Under the pieces are notes generated by a model. The model was not told where the DNA came from. It did not search any database and saw only the letters and a list, made by a program, of their open reading frames with translations. From Comamonadaceae bacterium (GTDB taxonomy: Bacteria; Pseudomonadota; Gammaproteobacteria; Burkholderiales; Burkholderiaceae_C), in the NCBI GenBank assembly GCA_947380945.1, contig CANCTD010000003.1:1-34580 (forward strand): DNA of 34,580 nucleotides, written 5' to 3'. A program made the translations under genes and the position numbers. Shown piece by piece: positions 9,679-18,552 of the stretch (position 1 is its first letter; the number at the start of each line of letters is the position of its first letter).

Positions 9679-10992
9679 ATGAAATCGAAATTCCGCCTTG
9701 CCCTCGCGGCAACCTTGGTTGCCTCGCTCTGGGGTACCTCGGCCAGCGCCGTCGAACTGGTCATTGCCACCGTGAACAACGGGCACATGATCGAAATGGA
9801 AAAGCTCAGCAAAAACTTTGAAGCCGCCAACCCCGGCATCACCCTCAAATGGGTGACCCTGGAAGAAGGCGTGCTGCGTCAGCGCGTGACCACCGACATC
9901 GCCACCAAGGGCGGCCAGTTCGACGTCATGACCATCGGCATGTACGAGACCCCCATCTGGGGCAAAAAAGGCTGGTTGACCGAGCTCAAGGGCGATGCCA
10001 GCTATGACGCCGATGACATCCTGCCCGCCATGCGCAATGGCCTGAGCGTGGACGGAAAAATGTATGCCGCGCCTTTCTACGGCGAAAGCTCGATGCTGAT
10101 GTACCGCAAAGACCTGACTGACAAGGCCGGCATCAAGTTCGCCGACCGTCCGACCTGGAACGACGTGCGTGACGCCGCCGCCAAAATCCACGACCCCAAA
10201 AACGGCGTGTACGGCATCTGCCTGCGCGGCAAGCCGGGCTGGGGCGACAACATGGCTTTCCTGTCCACCATGGCCAACAGCTTTGGCGCGCAGTGGTTTG
10301 ACATGTCCTGGAAGCCGCAGCTGGAATCCAAGCCTTGGAAAGAAGCCGTCACCTTCTATGTGGACCTGCTGACCAAATACGGCCCTCCCGGATCTTCGGC
10401 CAACAGCTTCAACGAAATCCTGGCGCTGTACAACGAAGGCAAGTGCGGTATGTGGATCGACGCGACCATCGCCGCATCCTTCATCACCGACCCCAAGCAA
10501 TCCAAAGTGGCTGATAAAGTGGCGTTCGCACAAGGCCCCTACAGCGTGACGCAAAAGGGCGCGAACTGGCTGTGGGCCTGGGCGCTGGCGATTCCGGCTG
10601 GAACCAAAAACGCCGATGCAGCGCAGAAGTTCGTGAGCTGGGCGACCTCCAAGGACTACATCAACCTGGTGGCTAAGACCAATGGCTGGGCACGCGTTCC
10701 GACCGGCACCCGCAAGTCGACCTATGCCAATCCGGAGTTCCAGAAAGCGGCTGTCTTTGCCGCTGCTGAAAAAGCCGCGATTGACTCGGCCAACCCCAAC
10801 GACAGCACCTTGCCCAAGTCCCCGTATGTGGGAGTGCAGTTCGCAGCGATTCCGGAGTTCCAGGCCATTGGTATCGCCGTGGGTCAGCAAATGAGCGCGG
10901 CTCTGGCTGGCAAGACCACGGTGGATGCGGCGCTCAAGGCATCGCAAGTTGCCGCCGACCGTGAAATGAAGAAGGGCGGCTACTACAAGTAA
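9679..10992 (+). CDS. smoE: Sorbitol/mannitol ABC transporter substrate-binding protein
   Basis: 437 aa; signal peptide MKSKFRLALAATLVASLWGTSASA; extracellular solute-binding family 1 features (YAAPFYGESSMLMYRKDL); SD AGGAGA at 9668; followed by two permeases and an ATPase. Confidence 0.88.
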   Translation: MKSKFRLALAATLVASLWGTSASAVELVIATVNNGHMIEMEKLSKNFEAANPGITLKWVTLEEGVLRQRVTTDIATKGGQFDVMTIGMYETPIWGKKGWLTELKGDASYDADDILPAMRNGLSVDGKMYAAPFYGESSMLMYRKDLTDKAGIKFADRPTWNDVRDAAAKIHDPKNGVYGICLRGKPGWGDNMAFLSTMANSFGAQWFDMSWKPQLESKPWKEAVTFYVDLLTKYGPPGSSANSFNEILALYNEGKCGMWIDATIAASFITDPKQSKVADKVAFAQGPYSVTQKGANWLWAWALAIPAGTKNADAAQKFVSWATSKDYINLVAKTNGWARVPTGTRKSTYANPEFQKAAVFAAAEKAAIDSANPNDSTLPKSPYVGVQFAAIPEFQAIGIAVGQQMSAALAGKTTVDAALKASQVAADREMKKGGYYK

Positions 10993-11005
10993 GCCGCAAG
11001 CCGGG

Positions 11006-11065
11006 GCAGCACCTGCATGGGTGGCTGCCTTGCCTGCGAGGTGTCGGCACCGCGTGCCGGCACCT
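11006..11065 (+). other. Two consecutive stem-loops in the smoE-smoF intergenic region
   Basis: GCAGCACC-TGCATG-GGTGGCTGC (11006-11028) and AGGTGTCGGCAC-CGC-GTGCCGGCACCT (11039-11065; 12-bp stem with one G:U). Confidence 0.6.
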
Positions 11066-11101
11066 TATCCGTACCGTTTTTATCTTCCAGCCCCACTCCC
11101 C

Positions 11102-11962
11102 ATGAACCGCCTGCTGCCCCGCTTGTTGCTGACGCCTGCCGTCGCCACGCTGCTGCTGTGGATGCTGGTTCCCTTGGTGATGTCGGTGTATTTTTCGGTG
11201 ATCCGCTACAACCTGATGCAGCCGGAACAGACCGGCTTTATCGGTTTCGAGAATTTTGAATTTTTCCTCACCGACCCCTCGTTTTCGGTGGCGGTGCTCA
11301 ACACCATCGTGCTGCTGGGCAGCGTGATTCTGATCACGGTGCTGTTGGGTGGCGCGCTGGCCTTGTTGATTGATGAGGCCTTTCCCGGGCGTGCAGTGGT
11401 GCGCCTGTTGCTGATATCCCCCTTCTTTGTGATGCCCACCGTCAATGCGCTGCTGTGGAAGCACATGATGATGCACCCCATTTACGGCGCGCTGGCGCAG
11501 GTGTGGATGTTTTTTGGCGCCACGCCGCTGGAGTGGCTGAGTGATTTCCCCCTGGGCTCGATTGTCACCATGGTGGCCTGGCAATGGCTGCCTTTTGCTA
11601 CCCTGATTTTCATGACCGCGTTGCAAAGCATGAACCGCGAACAGCTGGAAGCCGCGCGCATGGATGGCGCGACCTACCTGCAGCAAATGCGCTACCTCTA
11701 CATCCCGCATCTGGGCCGCTCGATTGCGGTGGTGGTGATGATTGAGATGATTTTTCTGCTGAGCGTTTTTGCCGAAATTTTTACCACCACCGGCGGCGGA
11801 CCGGGTGACGCCAGCACCAACGTGGCCTTTCTGATCTTCAAGCAGGCATTGCTGAATTTCGATGCCGGTGTGGCCTCCGCCGGGGCCTTGTTTGCCGTGC
11901 TGCTGGCCAATATCGCGGCTGCCTTTTTGATCCGCATGGTCGGCCGTAACCTGGATACCTGA
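11102..11962 (+). CDS. smoF: Sugar (polyol) ABC transporter permease
   Basis: Start trimmed to MNRLLPRLLLTPAVATLLLWM; EAARMDGAT permease (EAA) loop; second gene of the transporter operon. Confidence 0.88.
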   Translation: MNRLLPRLLLTPAVATLLLWMLVPLVMSVYFSVIRYNLMQPEQTGFIGFENFEFFLTDPSFSVAVLNTIVLLGSVILITVLLGGALALLIDEAFPGRAVVRLLLISPFFVMPTVNALLWKHMMMHPIYGALAQVWMFFGATPLEWLSDFPLGSIVTMVAWQWLPFATLIFMTALQSMNREQLEAARMDGATYLQQMRYLYIPHLGRSIAVVVMIEMIFLLSVFAEIFTTTGGGPGDASTNVAFLIFKQALLNFDAGVASAGALFAVLLANIAAAFLIRMVGRNLDT

Positions 11963-11964
11963 AC

Positions 11965-12795
11965 ATGGCCGCACGCTCCAAATACCCGCCCGCCCTGATT
12001 CTGCGCACGCTGATCGCGTGGCTGGTCACGCTGGTCTTGTTCTTTCCCCTGGCGTGGTTGATCATGACCGCCTTCAAGACCGAGTTGCAGGCGATTGCGG
12101 TTCCACCGCTGTTGTGGTTCACACCCACGCTGGACAATTTCCGCGAGGTCGAAGAGCGCAGCGATTACCTGCTGTACGCCCGCAACTCGCTGGTCACCAG
12201 CGTCGTGTCCACCGTGATCGGATTGCTGATTGCCGCACCGGCCGCGTATTCCATGGCTTTCTTCAAAGGCCGCCACACCAAGAACATCCTGATGTGGATG
12301 CTGTCGACCAAGATGATGCCCGCCGTGGGCGCGCTGGTGCCAATTTATGTGCTGGCCCAGCGGGCCGGCTTGCTGGACACACGTACCGGCTTGATCATCA
12401 TCTTCATGCTTTCCAACCTGCCCATCATGGTCTGGATGCTGTATTCGCATTTCAAAGACATCCCGCACGAAATCCTGGAAGCTGCGCGCATGGACGGGGC
12501 CAACCTTTGGCAGGAGTTTTACCGCGTCACCCTACCGCTGGCGTTGGGTGGACTGGCGTCTACCGGTTTGCTGTGCCTGGTACTGAGCTGGAACGAGGCC
12601 TTCTGGAGTTTGAACCTGAGCTCGGCCAAAGCCGGCACGCTGGCCACCTTGATTGCCAGCTACTCCAGCCCCGAAGGCCTGTTCTGGGCCAAGCTGTCGG
12701 CCGCCTCGCTGATGGCGATTGCGCCCATCGTGGTCTTTGGCTGGTTCAGCCAGAAGCAGCTGGTGCAAGGCCTGACCTTCGGTGCGGTCAAGTGA
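11965..12795 (+). CDS. smoG: Carbohydrate (polyol) ABC transporter permease
   Basis: 276 aa; EAARMDGANLWQEFYRVTLPLA EAA motif; follows the first permease directly. Confidence 0.88.
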   Translation: MAARSKYPPALILRTLIAWLVTLVLFFPLAWLIMTAFKTELQAIAVPPLLWFTPTLDNFREVEERSDYLLYARNSLVTSVVSTVIGLLIAAPAAYSMAFFKGRHTKNILMWMLSTKMMPAVGALVPIYVLAQRAGLLDTRTGLIIIFMLSNLPIMVWMLYSHFKDIPHEILEAARMDGANLWQEFYRVTLPLALGGLASTGLLCLVLSWNEAFWSLNLSSAKAGTLATLIASYSSPEGLFWAKLSAASLMAIAPIVVFGWFSQKQLVQGLTFGAVK

Positions 12796-12833
12796 ATCCC
12801 GAGTCCTATTTACCTTTCGATTGAAGCCCGTCC

Positions 12834-13886
12834 ATGTCTTACCTTCAACTGCGCGGCATAGAAAAAATGTTCGGCGCGCTGCGCGTCATCCAGGGTATTG
12901 ATCTGGAAATTCAGCGTGGCGAATTTGTGGTGTTCGTGGGTCCATCCGGTTGTGGCAAGTCCACGCTGCTGCGCCTGATTGCAGGCTTGGAACAAACCGA
13001 TGCCGGGAGCATTCTGCTGGACGGTCGTGACATCACCGAAGCGCCTTCCAGCCAGCGCGACCTGGCCATGGTGTTCCAAAGCTACGCGCTCTACCCGCAC
13101 ATGAGCGTGTTCGAAAACATGAGCTTCGCCCTCAAGCTTGCGAACGTGCCGCAAGCGCAGATCCGCGAAAAAGTGGAACGCGCTGCGCACATCCTCAACC
13201 TCACGCAGTACCTGCAGCGCACGCCCAAAGAGCTGTCCGGCGGCCAGCGCCAGCGGGTGGCGATAGGGCGCGCTATTGTGCGCGCGCCCAAGGTTTTTTT
13301 GTTCGATGAGCCGCTGTCCAACCTGGACGCAGCCTTGCGCGGGCAGACCCGTATCGAGATTGCCAAACTGCACCGCGATCTGGGTGCGACCACGGTCTAT
13401 GTCACCCATGACCAGGTCGAGGCCATGACCCTGGCCGACCGCGTGGTGGTTTTGCGCGATGGCCGCATTGAGCAAGTGGGCACGCCCCTGGAGTTGTACG
13501 ACCGCCCCGCCAACCAGTTTGTCGCGCAGTTCATCGGTACGCCGCAGATGAACATCATTGCGGCCTCGCAAGCCACTGAGCTGCTGCAGGCCACAGGCCT
13601 GGTCGTGCCGGCCGGTGGTGCCATCGGCCTGCGTCCTGAGCACCTGGAACTGTGCGCGCCCGGCAGCGGCCAGGTACAAGCCCGGGTCGAGCTGATCGAG
13701 GCGCTGGGCGCAGAAACCCTGGTGTACCTGAGCACCCCTGCGGGTGTGCAACTGGTCGTGCGCCAGAACACCCGCAGCCCTTTGCGGGTCCACGAGAGCG
13801 CCGGGATTGCCATCGATGCCGATGCCGCCCATTTGTTTGACGCCCAGGGCCGCATCAGCCGCGCGGGCCGCACCCCTTCCCATTGA
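12834..13886 (+). CDS. smoK: ABC transporter ATP-binding protein (MalK/SmoK type, sn-glycerol/polyol)
   Basis: 350 aa; GPSGCGKSTLLR Walker A, LSGGQRQRVAIGRA signature, VFLFDEPLSNLD Walker B, C-terminal TOBE-like region. Confidence 0.92.
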   Translation: MSYLQLRGIEKMFGALRVIQGIDLEIQRGEFVVFVGPSGCGKSTLLRLIAGLEQTDAGSILLDGRDITEAPSSQRDLAMVFQSYALYPHMSVFENMSFALKLANVPQAQIREKVERAAHILNLTQYLQRTPKELSGGQRQRVAIGRAIVRAPKVFLFDEPLSNLDAALRGQTRIEIAKLHRDLGATTVYVTHDQVEAMTLADRVVVLRDGRIEQVGTPLELYDRPANQFVAQFIGTPQMNIIAASQATELLQATGLVVPAGGAIGLRPEHLELCAPGSGQVQARVELIEALGAETLVYLSTPAGVQLVVRQNTRSPLRVHESAGIAIDADAAHLFDAQGRISRAGRTPSH

Positions 13887-13897
13887 CACTCGCCACC

Positions 13898-15313
13898 ATG
13901 CCGTCCACCGCTACGCCGCTGACCATGCTCCACCTCGGGTTGGGCTCTTTCCACCGCGCCCACCAGGCGGTCTACTTGAACCAACTCCAGGCCAGCGGCG
14001 ACCACCGCTGGACCCTGGCGGGCGGCAACATCCGCCCGGATATGCAGGACACCGTGGACGCCCTGATCGCTCAAAACGGTGCTTACACACTGGAAACCGT
14101 GACCCCGCAGGGCCTGCGCAGCTACACCCGCATCACGGCGATCAGCCGCGTCATTCCGTGGGACGCCCAACTCAGCGGCCTGGTGGCCCTGGGTGCGCAG
14201 GACAGCACCCGCATCATCTCTTTCACGGTCACCGAAGCCGGTTATTACCTGGATAGCAAAGACCGCCTGGATCTGGGGTTTGTCGATCTGCAAGCCGATC
14301 TGGACGCAGCCCGCGCCGGGCGGCCGGGTTGCACGATTTATGGCGCGCTGGTGGCTATTCTGCGGGCCCGCATGCGCGCCGGATCGGGTCCGCTGTCGCT
14401 GCTCAACTGCGACAACCTGCGCCACAACGGCGAGCGCGCCCGCGCCGGCTTGTTGCAGTTCATCGAACTGCTTAACGATGAATCTCTGCGTGATTGGGTG
14501 GCGCTGCACACGTCCAGCCCCAACGCCATGGTGGACCGCATCACGCCGCGCCCGACGGCCGCTGTGCGCGAGCGGGTTGCCGCAGCAACCGGCGTGGACG
14601 ACGCTGCCGCTCTGATGGGCGAGAGCTTTATCCAGTGGGTGATCGAGGACAAGTTCATCGCCGGACGTCCCGCCTGGGAGCAGGTCGGGGTGGAAATGGT
14701 GGCCTCGGTGCAGGCCTACGAAGAAGCCAAAATCCGTTTGCTCAACGCCAGCCACAGCTGCATCGCCTGGGCCGGCACGCTGGTGGGCTTCACCTACATC
14801 CACGAAGGCACGCAGGACGCGCAGATCCGCCGCTTCGCCTTTGATTACGTGACCGATGACGTCATGCCCGTGCTCGACACCGCCGAGCACCCCAGCCCGA
14901 TCAACCTGGCGCAGTACCGCGACGTGGTGCTGGACCGCTTTGCCAATCCGGCCATTGCCGACACCAACCAGCGCGTGGCCATGGACGGCTTTTCCAAGAT
15001 ACCAGGCTTCATCGCACCCACCATCCGCGAGCGGCTCGCACGCGGGCAGAGCATTGCCAGCGTGGCCCTGCTGCCCGCGCTGTTTCTGGCCTATTTGCAA
15101 CGCTGGCACGCTGGTGCCATCGCCTATACCTACCAGGACCAGGCCATGGACCCGGCTGCTGCCCATGCGGTATGCGCCAGCCCGGACCCGGTTGCCGCAT
15201 TTTGCGCAGATGCCACGCTGTGGGGCCCATTGGCGGCAGACCCGCGCTTGCGCGAAGCGGTAGCACTGGCCTATGCGCGGGTGCAGGAATTTATGAAAAG
15301 GACCACACCATGA
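13898..15313 (+). CDS. mtlK: Mannitol dehydrogenase family protein (mannitol 2-dehydrogenase / D-arabinitol 4-dehydrogenase type)
   Basis: MLHLGLGSFHRAHQAVYLN N-terminus, DRITPRPT, WVIEDKF, KIRLLNASHSCIAW motifs. ORF could also start at TTG 13883, overlapping the smoK stop. Confidence 0.92.
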   Translation: MPSTATPLTMLHLGLGSFHRAHQAVYLNQLQASGDHRWTLAGGNIRPDMQDTVDALIAQNGAYTLETVTPQGLRSYTRITAISRVIPWDAQLSGLVALGAQDSTRIISFTVTEAGYYLDSKDRLDLGFVDLQADLDAARAGRPGCTIYGALVAILRARMRAGSGPLSLLNCDNLRHNGERARAGLLQFIELLNDESLRDWVALHTSSPNAMVDRITPRPTAAVRERVAAATGVDDAAALMGESFIQWVIEDKFIAGRPAWEQVGVEMVASVQAYEEAKIRLLNASHSCIAWAGTLVGFTYIHEGTQDAQIRRFAFDYVTDDVMPVLDTAEHPSPINLAQYRDVVLDRFANPAIADTNQRVAMDGFSKIPGFIAPTIRERLARGQSIASVALLPALFLAYLQRWHAGAIAYTYQDQAMDPAAAHAVCASPDPVAAFCADATLWGPLAADPRLREAVALAYARVQEFMKRTTP

Positions 15314-16098
15314 GCCAGCGTTTGCAGGGTAAACACGCCATCTTGACCGGGGCCGCAGGTGGCATTGGCCTGGCCGTCGCATCGGCCTACCTGGCGCAGG
15401 GCGCGCGCTGCACGGTGGCCGACCTGGGCCCACAGCCCACGCCCGAGTTGGCCGCGCTCATGGCGCGCCACCCCGACGCGCTGGCTTACGTGCCCACCGA
15501 CGTGCGCCACATGGCGTCGATTGACGCCTTGTTGAACGCGGCGAAGGCCCGCTTCGGAGCGGTCACCACCTTGTTTAACAACGCCGCGATTTTTGATATG
15601 GCCCCCTTGCTGGAAAGTGATGAGGCCATGTATGACAAGCTGTTTGCCGTGAATGTCAAAGGCGCTTTCTTTGTGATGCAAAAAGTGCTGGCGCACATGG
15701 TGGACGCTGGTGTTGCGGGTGGCAGCGTGATCAATATGGCCAGCCAGGCCGGACGCCGGGGCGAGGCGCTGGTCTCGCATTACTGCGCCAGCAAGGCGGC
15801 CATCATCAGCTACACCCAAAGTGCCGCACTGGCCATGGCGCCGCACAAAATCCGGGTCAACGGGATTGCGCCGGGCGTGATCAACACACCGATGTGGGCC
15901 CATGTGGACGCCCTGTTTGCGCAATACGAAGGCCTTCCGATTGGCGAGAAGAAAAAACGCGTCGGACTTGCGGTTCCGCTGGGTTACATGGGCGACCCCA
16001 CGGACATTTGTGGCGCTGCGGTGTTTTTGGCCAGCGACGACGCGTCCTACATCACCGCCCAGACCCTGAACGTGGATGGCGGAAGCGTCATGTCCTGA
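15310..16098 (+). CDS. SDR-family oxidoreductase, probable sorbitol/polyol dehydrogenase
   Basis: MSQRLQGKHAILTGAAGGIGLAVA (TGxxxGxG), YCASKAAI (YxxxK), NVDGGSVMS C-terminus; ATGA overlap with the preceding gene. Confidence 0.88.
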   Translation: MSQRLQGKHAILTGAAGGIGLAVASAYLAQGARCTVADLGPQPTPELAALMARHPDALAYVPTDVRHMASIDALLNAAKARFGAVTTLFNNAAIFDMAPLLESDEAMYDKLFAVNVKGAFFVMQKVLAHMVDAGVAGGSVINMASQAGRRGEALVSHYCASKAAIISYTQSAALAMAPHKIRVNGIAPGVINTPMWAHVDALFAQYEGLPIGEKKKRVGLAVPLGYMGDPTDICGAAVFLASDDASYITAQTLNVDGGSVMS

Positions 16099-16107
16099 GC
16101 GCATCCC

Positions 16108-17025
16108 ATGCCGTCCAAACCGCGCAACCTCAGTCCCGAGCTGGAGCACGACTATGTGCGCTCGCCCGAGCTGGGCTATGAGCGGCCCGAGGAGGTCGGC
16201 ATCGTGCGCTGCCTGGCCCATGGTTTTCCCACGCCGCTGGCGCGCTGGCATTACCACGACGAGTACGAGCTGCACCTGATCACAGCGACTTCGGGCAAAG
16301 CCTTTGTGGGCGATTGGATAGGGCAGTTCCAGCCCGGCCATTTGGTGTTGACCGGACCGCGCTTGCCGCATAACTGGATCAGCATGGATTTGCCCGATGG
16401 CGGTGTGCCCGAGCGCGACCTGGTGATCCAGTTTCCGCACGATCCCATCGAGCAAAGCAGCCGCTCTATCCCCGAGCTGCGCGCCGCGCTGCCCTTGCTG
16501 GAGCGGGCCCGCCACGGCATCGAATTTTTTGATTTCGGCCCCCAGGCCCTGGACTACTGGCAGCGCATCAAGGCTGCACAAGGGCTGGGGCGTTTTGCGG
16601 TTTTTTGCGAATTTTTGAATGCGCTGGCGCGCTGCAACGATTACCGGCTGCTGTCGACCGCGCAAATCCAAAGCGTAGACAACGACGCGCAGCTGGACCA
16701 GATCAACGCCATTCTGAGTCGCATCACCAGCGGGTTCGGCCACGATATGTCGGCGGCCGAGCTGGCGCGCGAGTTCGGCATGAGCGAGAGCCGGTTTTCC
16801 CGCTTTTTCCGCCGGGCCACCGGCAATACCTTCACCGATTTTGTCAACCACGTGCGCATCAACCGCGCCTGCCAGCTGCTGACTGCATCCGATCAGCAAA
16901 TCACCAACATCGCCTTCGAGGTTGGTTTCAACAATCTGGCCAATTTCAACCGCCGCTTTTTGGATATCAAGGGCATGACCCCGCGCGACTACCGCCGCCA
17001 GGGTGCCAAGTTGTTCAGCGCCTGA
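16108..17025 (+). CDS. AraC-family transcriptional regulator (cupin sensor plus HTH), probable polyol operon regulator
   Basis: 305 aa; WHYHDEYELHLI cupin, AAELAREFGMSESRFSRFFRRATG...NIAFEVGFNNLANFNRRFLDIKGMTPRDYR AraC/XylS HTH. Confidence 0.9.
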   Translation: MPSKPRNLSPELEHDYVRSPELGYERPEEVGIVRCLAHGFPTPLARWHYHDEYELHLITATSGKAFVGDWIGQFQPGHLVLTGPRLPHNWISMDLPDGGVPERDLVIQFPHDPIEQSSRSIPELRAALPLLERARHGIEFFDFGPQALDYWQRIKAAQGLGRFAVFCEFLNALARCNDYRLLSTAQIQSVDNDAQLDQINAILSRITSGFGHDMSAAELAREFGMSESRFSRFFRRATGNTFTDFVNHVRINRACQLLTASDQQITNIAFEVGFNNLANFNRRFLDIKGMTPRDYRRQGAKLFSA

Positions 17026-17239
17026 GCGTGGTGTCGGAACCCGGTGCGGCCCATTGCGCCCGCATCTGTGCTTCGATGGCGTCAATCTTGGCGAGGATCT
17101 CGGCCCGGTTGCGTTCGGATACGCCCGCTGGTGCGATGGGCTCTCCCGCACGCACCTCTGCGGTCCTGCCGTGCTGGGATGCCTGCGCAGACCGCAGCCG
17201 GGCAAATTCAGCCTGCCGGATAGATGCGGGCGTGTCCAC
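17015..17239 (-). CDS. Small hypothetical protein (74 aa)
   Basis: Directly downstream of dksA on the same strand (24-nt gap); C-terminal RNRAEILAKIDAIEAQMRAQW looks like a genuine amphipathic helix. No recognised family. Confidence 0.4.
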   Translation of the reverse strand: MDTPASIRQAEFARLRSAQASQHGRTAEVRAGEPIAPAGVSERNRAEILAKIDAIEAQMRAQWAAPGSDTTLRR

Positions 17240-17262
17240 GGCTTCGGGTCTCGGACCGGGAA

Positions 17263-18294
17263 TCAGTCTCCGAACATTTTTTGTTTGAGCTCACGGCGTT
17301 GCTGGGCTTCCAGCGACAGCGTGGCAGTGGGGCGGGCGAGCAGGCGGCCCACGCCGATGGGCTCGCCAGTTTCATCGCAGTAGCCGTATTCGTTGGCGTC
17401 GATGCGGCTGATGGCCTGTTCGATTTTCTTGAGCAATTTGCGTTCGCGGTCGCGGGTGCGCAACTCCAGCGCATGCTCTTCTTCGATGGTGGCACGGTCA
17501 GCCGGGTCGGGCATCACTGAGGTGTCCTCGCGCAGGTGTTCCGTGGTTTCGCCCGCGTTGCTGAGGATGCCGTTCTTGAGTGCCACCAGCTTCAAGCGGA
17601 AGGCGCTCAGTTGCACCTCGTTCATGTATTCGTTATCGGGCATGGCGATCAGCTCGGCGTCGCTCAGGTCACCAGCGGCCTTCTTCTTCCAGTTACCCGC
17701 CAGTTTGGGATCTTTCTTGATGGCATGCGGCACCAGCGGGTGCAACTCGTCGCGGCTGTCGGTCGGCAAAAACGAGGACTTGGCCGCAGTCGAGGCCACG
17801 CTTTGCGCCATGGACGGCACGGTGATTTGTACCAGCCGCGAAGAGGGACGCACCGCTTTGACGATGCCGGTGGCATGCACGATGGGCGCTGCGGGGGGCA
17901 GCGGTGCCGCCTTGGGCTGGGCCGGCTTTGCGGCGGGGGCAGCGGCTTTTACGGGGGCCAAGGGGGCTTTGGCCACAGCCTTGGCCGCTGGTGCTTTGGC
18001 AGGCGCGATGGGCGCGGCCTTGGCGCTGGTTTGAGGGGCGGCTTTGGCAGCGGGCTTGGGCACTGCTGCCGGCACCGCTTTGCTGGGGGCAGCAGCCTTC
18101 TTGGCCGGGACTGCAGCGGGCTTCTTCACCGGTGCGGCGGCGACCTTGGTTGCCGGTTTGGCGCTGGTCTTGGCGGGTGGAGTGGCTTTTGCAGTCGGAG
18201 TCTTCATAGGGGTTGTGGGCTTCACGGGAGCGGCTTTGGAGGGAGCGGGATGGGCTGCTTTGCGCGCAGCAAGGGGTTTGGCGGGGGGTTTCAC
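17263..18294 (-). CDS. dksA: RNA polymerase-binding transcription factor DksA with long low-complexity Ala/Pro/Lys N-terminal extension
   Basis: C-terminal DksA domain (LSAFRLKLVALKNGIL...NEYGYCDETGEPIGVGRLLARPTATLSLEAQQRRE). GTG start at 18294 chosen because SD AGGAGA lies 6 nt upstream (18301-18306). Confidence 0.9.
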   Translation of the reverse strand: MKPPAKPLAARKAAHPAPSKAAPVKPTTPMKTPTAKATPPAKTSAKPATKVAAAPVKKPAAVPAKKAAAPSKAVPAAVPKPAAKAAPQTSAKAAPIAPAKAPAAKAVAKAPLAPVKAAAPAAKPAQPKAAPLPPAAPIVHATGIVKAVRPSSRLVQITVPSMAQSVASTAAKSSFLPTDSRDELHPLVPHAIKKDPKLAGNWKKKAAGDLSDAELIAMPDNEYMNEVQLSAFRLKLVALKNGILSNAGETTEHLREDTSVMPDPADRATIEEEHALELRTRDRERKLLKKIEQAISRIDANEYGYCDETGEPIGVGRLLARPTATLSLEAQQRRELKQKMFGD

Positions 18295-18552
18295 GGCTCG
18301 TCTCCTGTGGGTGCCGGTTGGCTGTAGGGCTGATGCTGGCGTTGCGCCGGTGCCCACCGGCACCGCCGCAGGTGACCCGGCTTCGGCGCGCGAGTGTACA
18401 GGCAAGCCAAGACCCAGCCCCATCCATTGAAACATTGCAGCAAACATCGGCACCACCTGTTCTCCGCGCCACCGGGCACTTACAAAATGCTGCGGCGCAG
18501 CATGGATCGTATTCTGCCCTAAACAGGCCGGTGCCGGCTCTGGCAGGAACCT

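Noticed and set aside
9541-10947. 468-aa minus-strand ORF opposite smoE
   Set aside because: Shadow ORF of a clearly coding ABC transporter SBP gene; Gly/His/Gln/Arg-rich composition, no recognisable domain.
13397-15433. 678-aa minus-strand ORF opposite smoK/mtlK
   Set aside because: High-GC antisense open frame over two recognised genes; no domain motifs.
15271-17205. 644-aa minus-strand ORF opposite SDR and AraC genes
   Set aside because: Antisense to two confidently identified genes; composition typical of a shadow frame.
17900-18240. Tandem-repeat-like GC-rich tract (possible repeat or CRISPR-like array)
   Set aside because: Irregular codon-level Ala/Pro/Lys repeats within the dksA frame; no constant repeat/spacer structure.
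17536-18327. 263-aa Gly-rich plus-strand ORF opposite the dksA extension
   Set aside because: Gly-rich repeats are the reverse complement of Ala/Pro/Lys repeats in the DksA extension.
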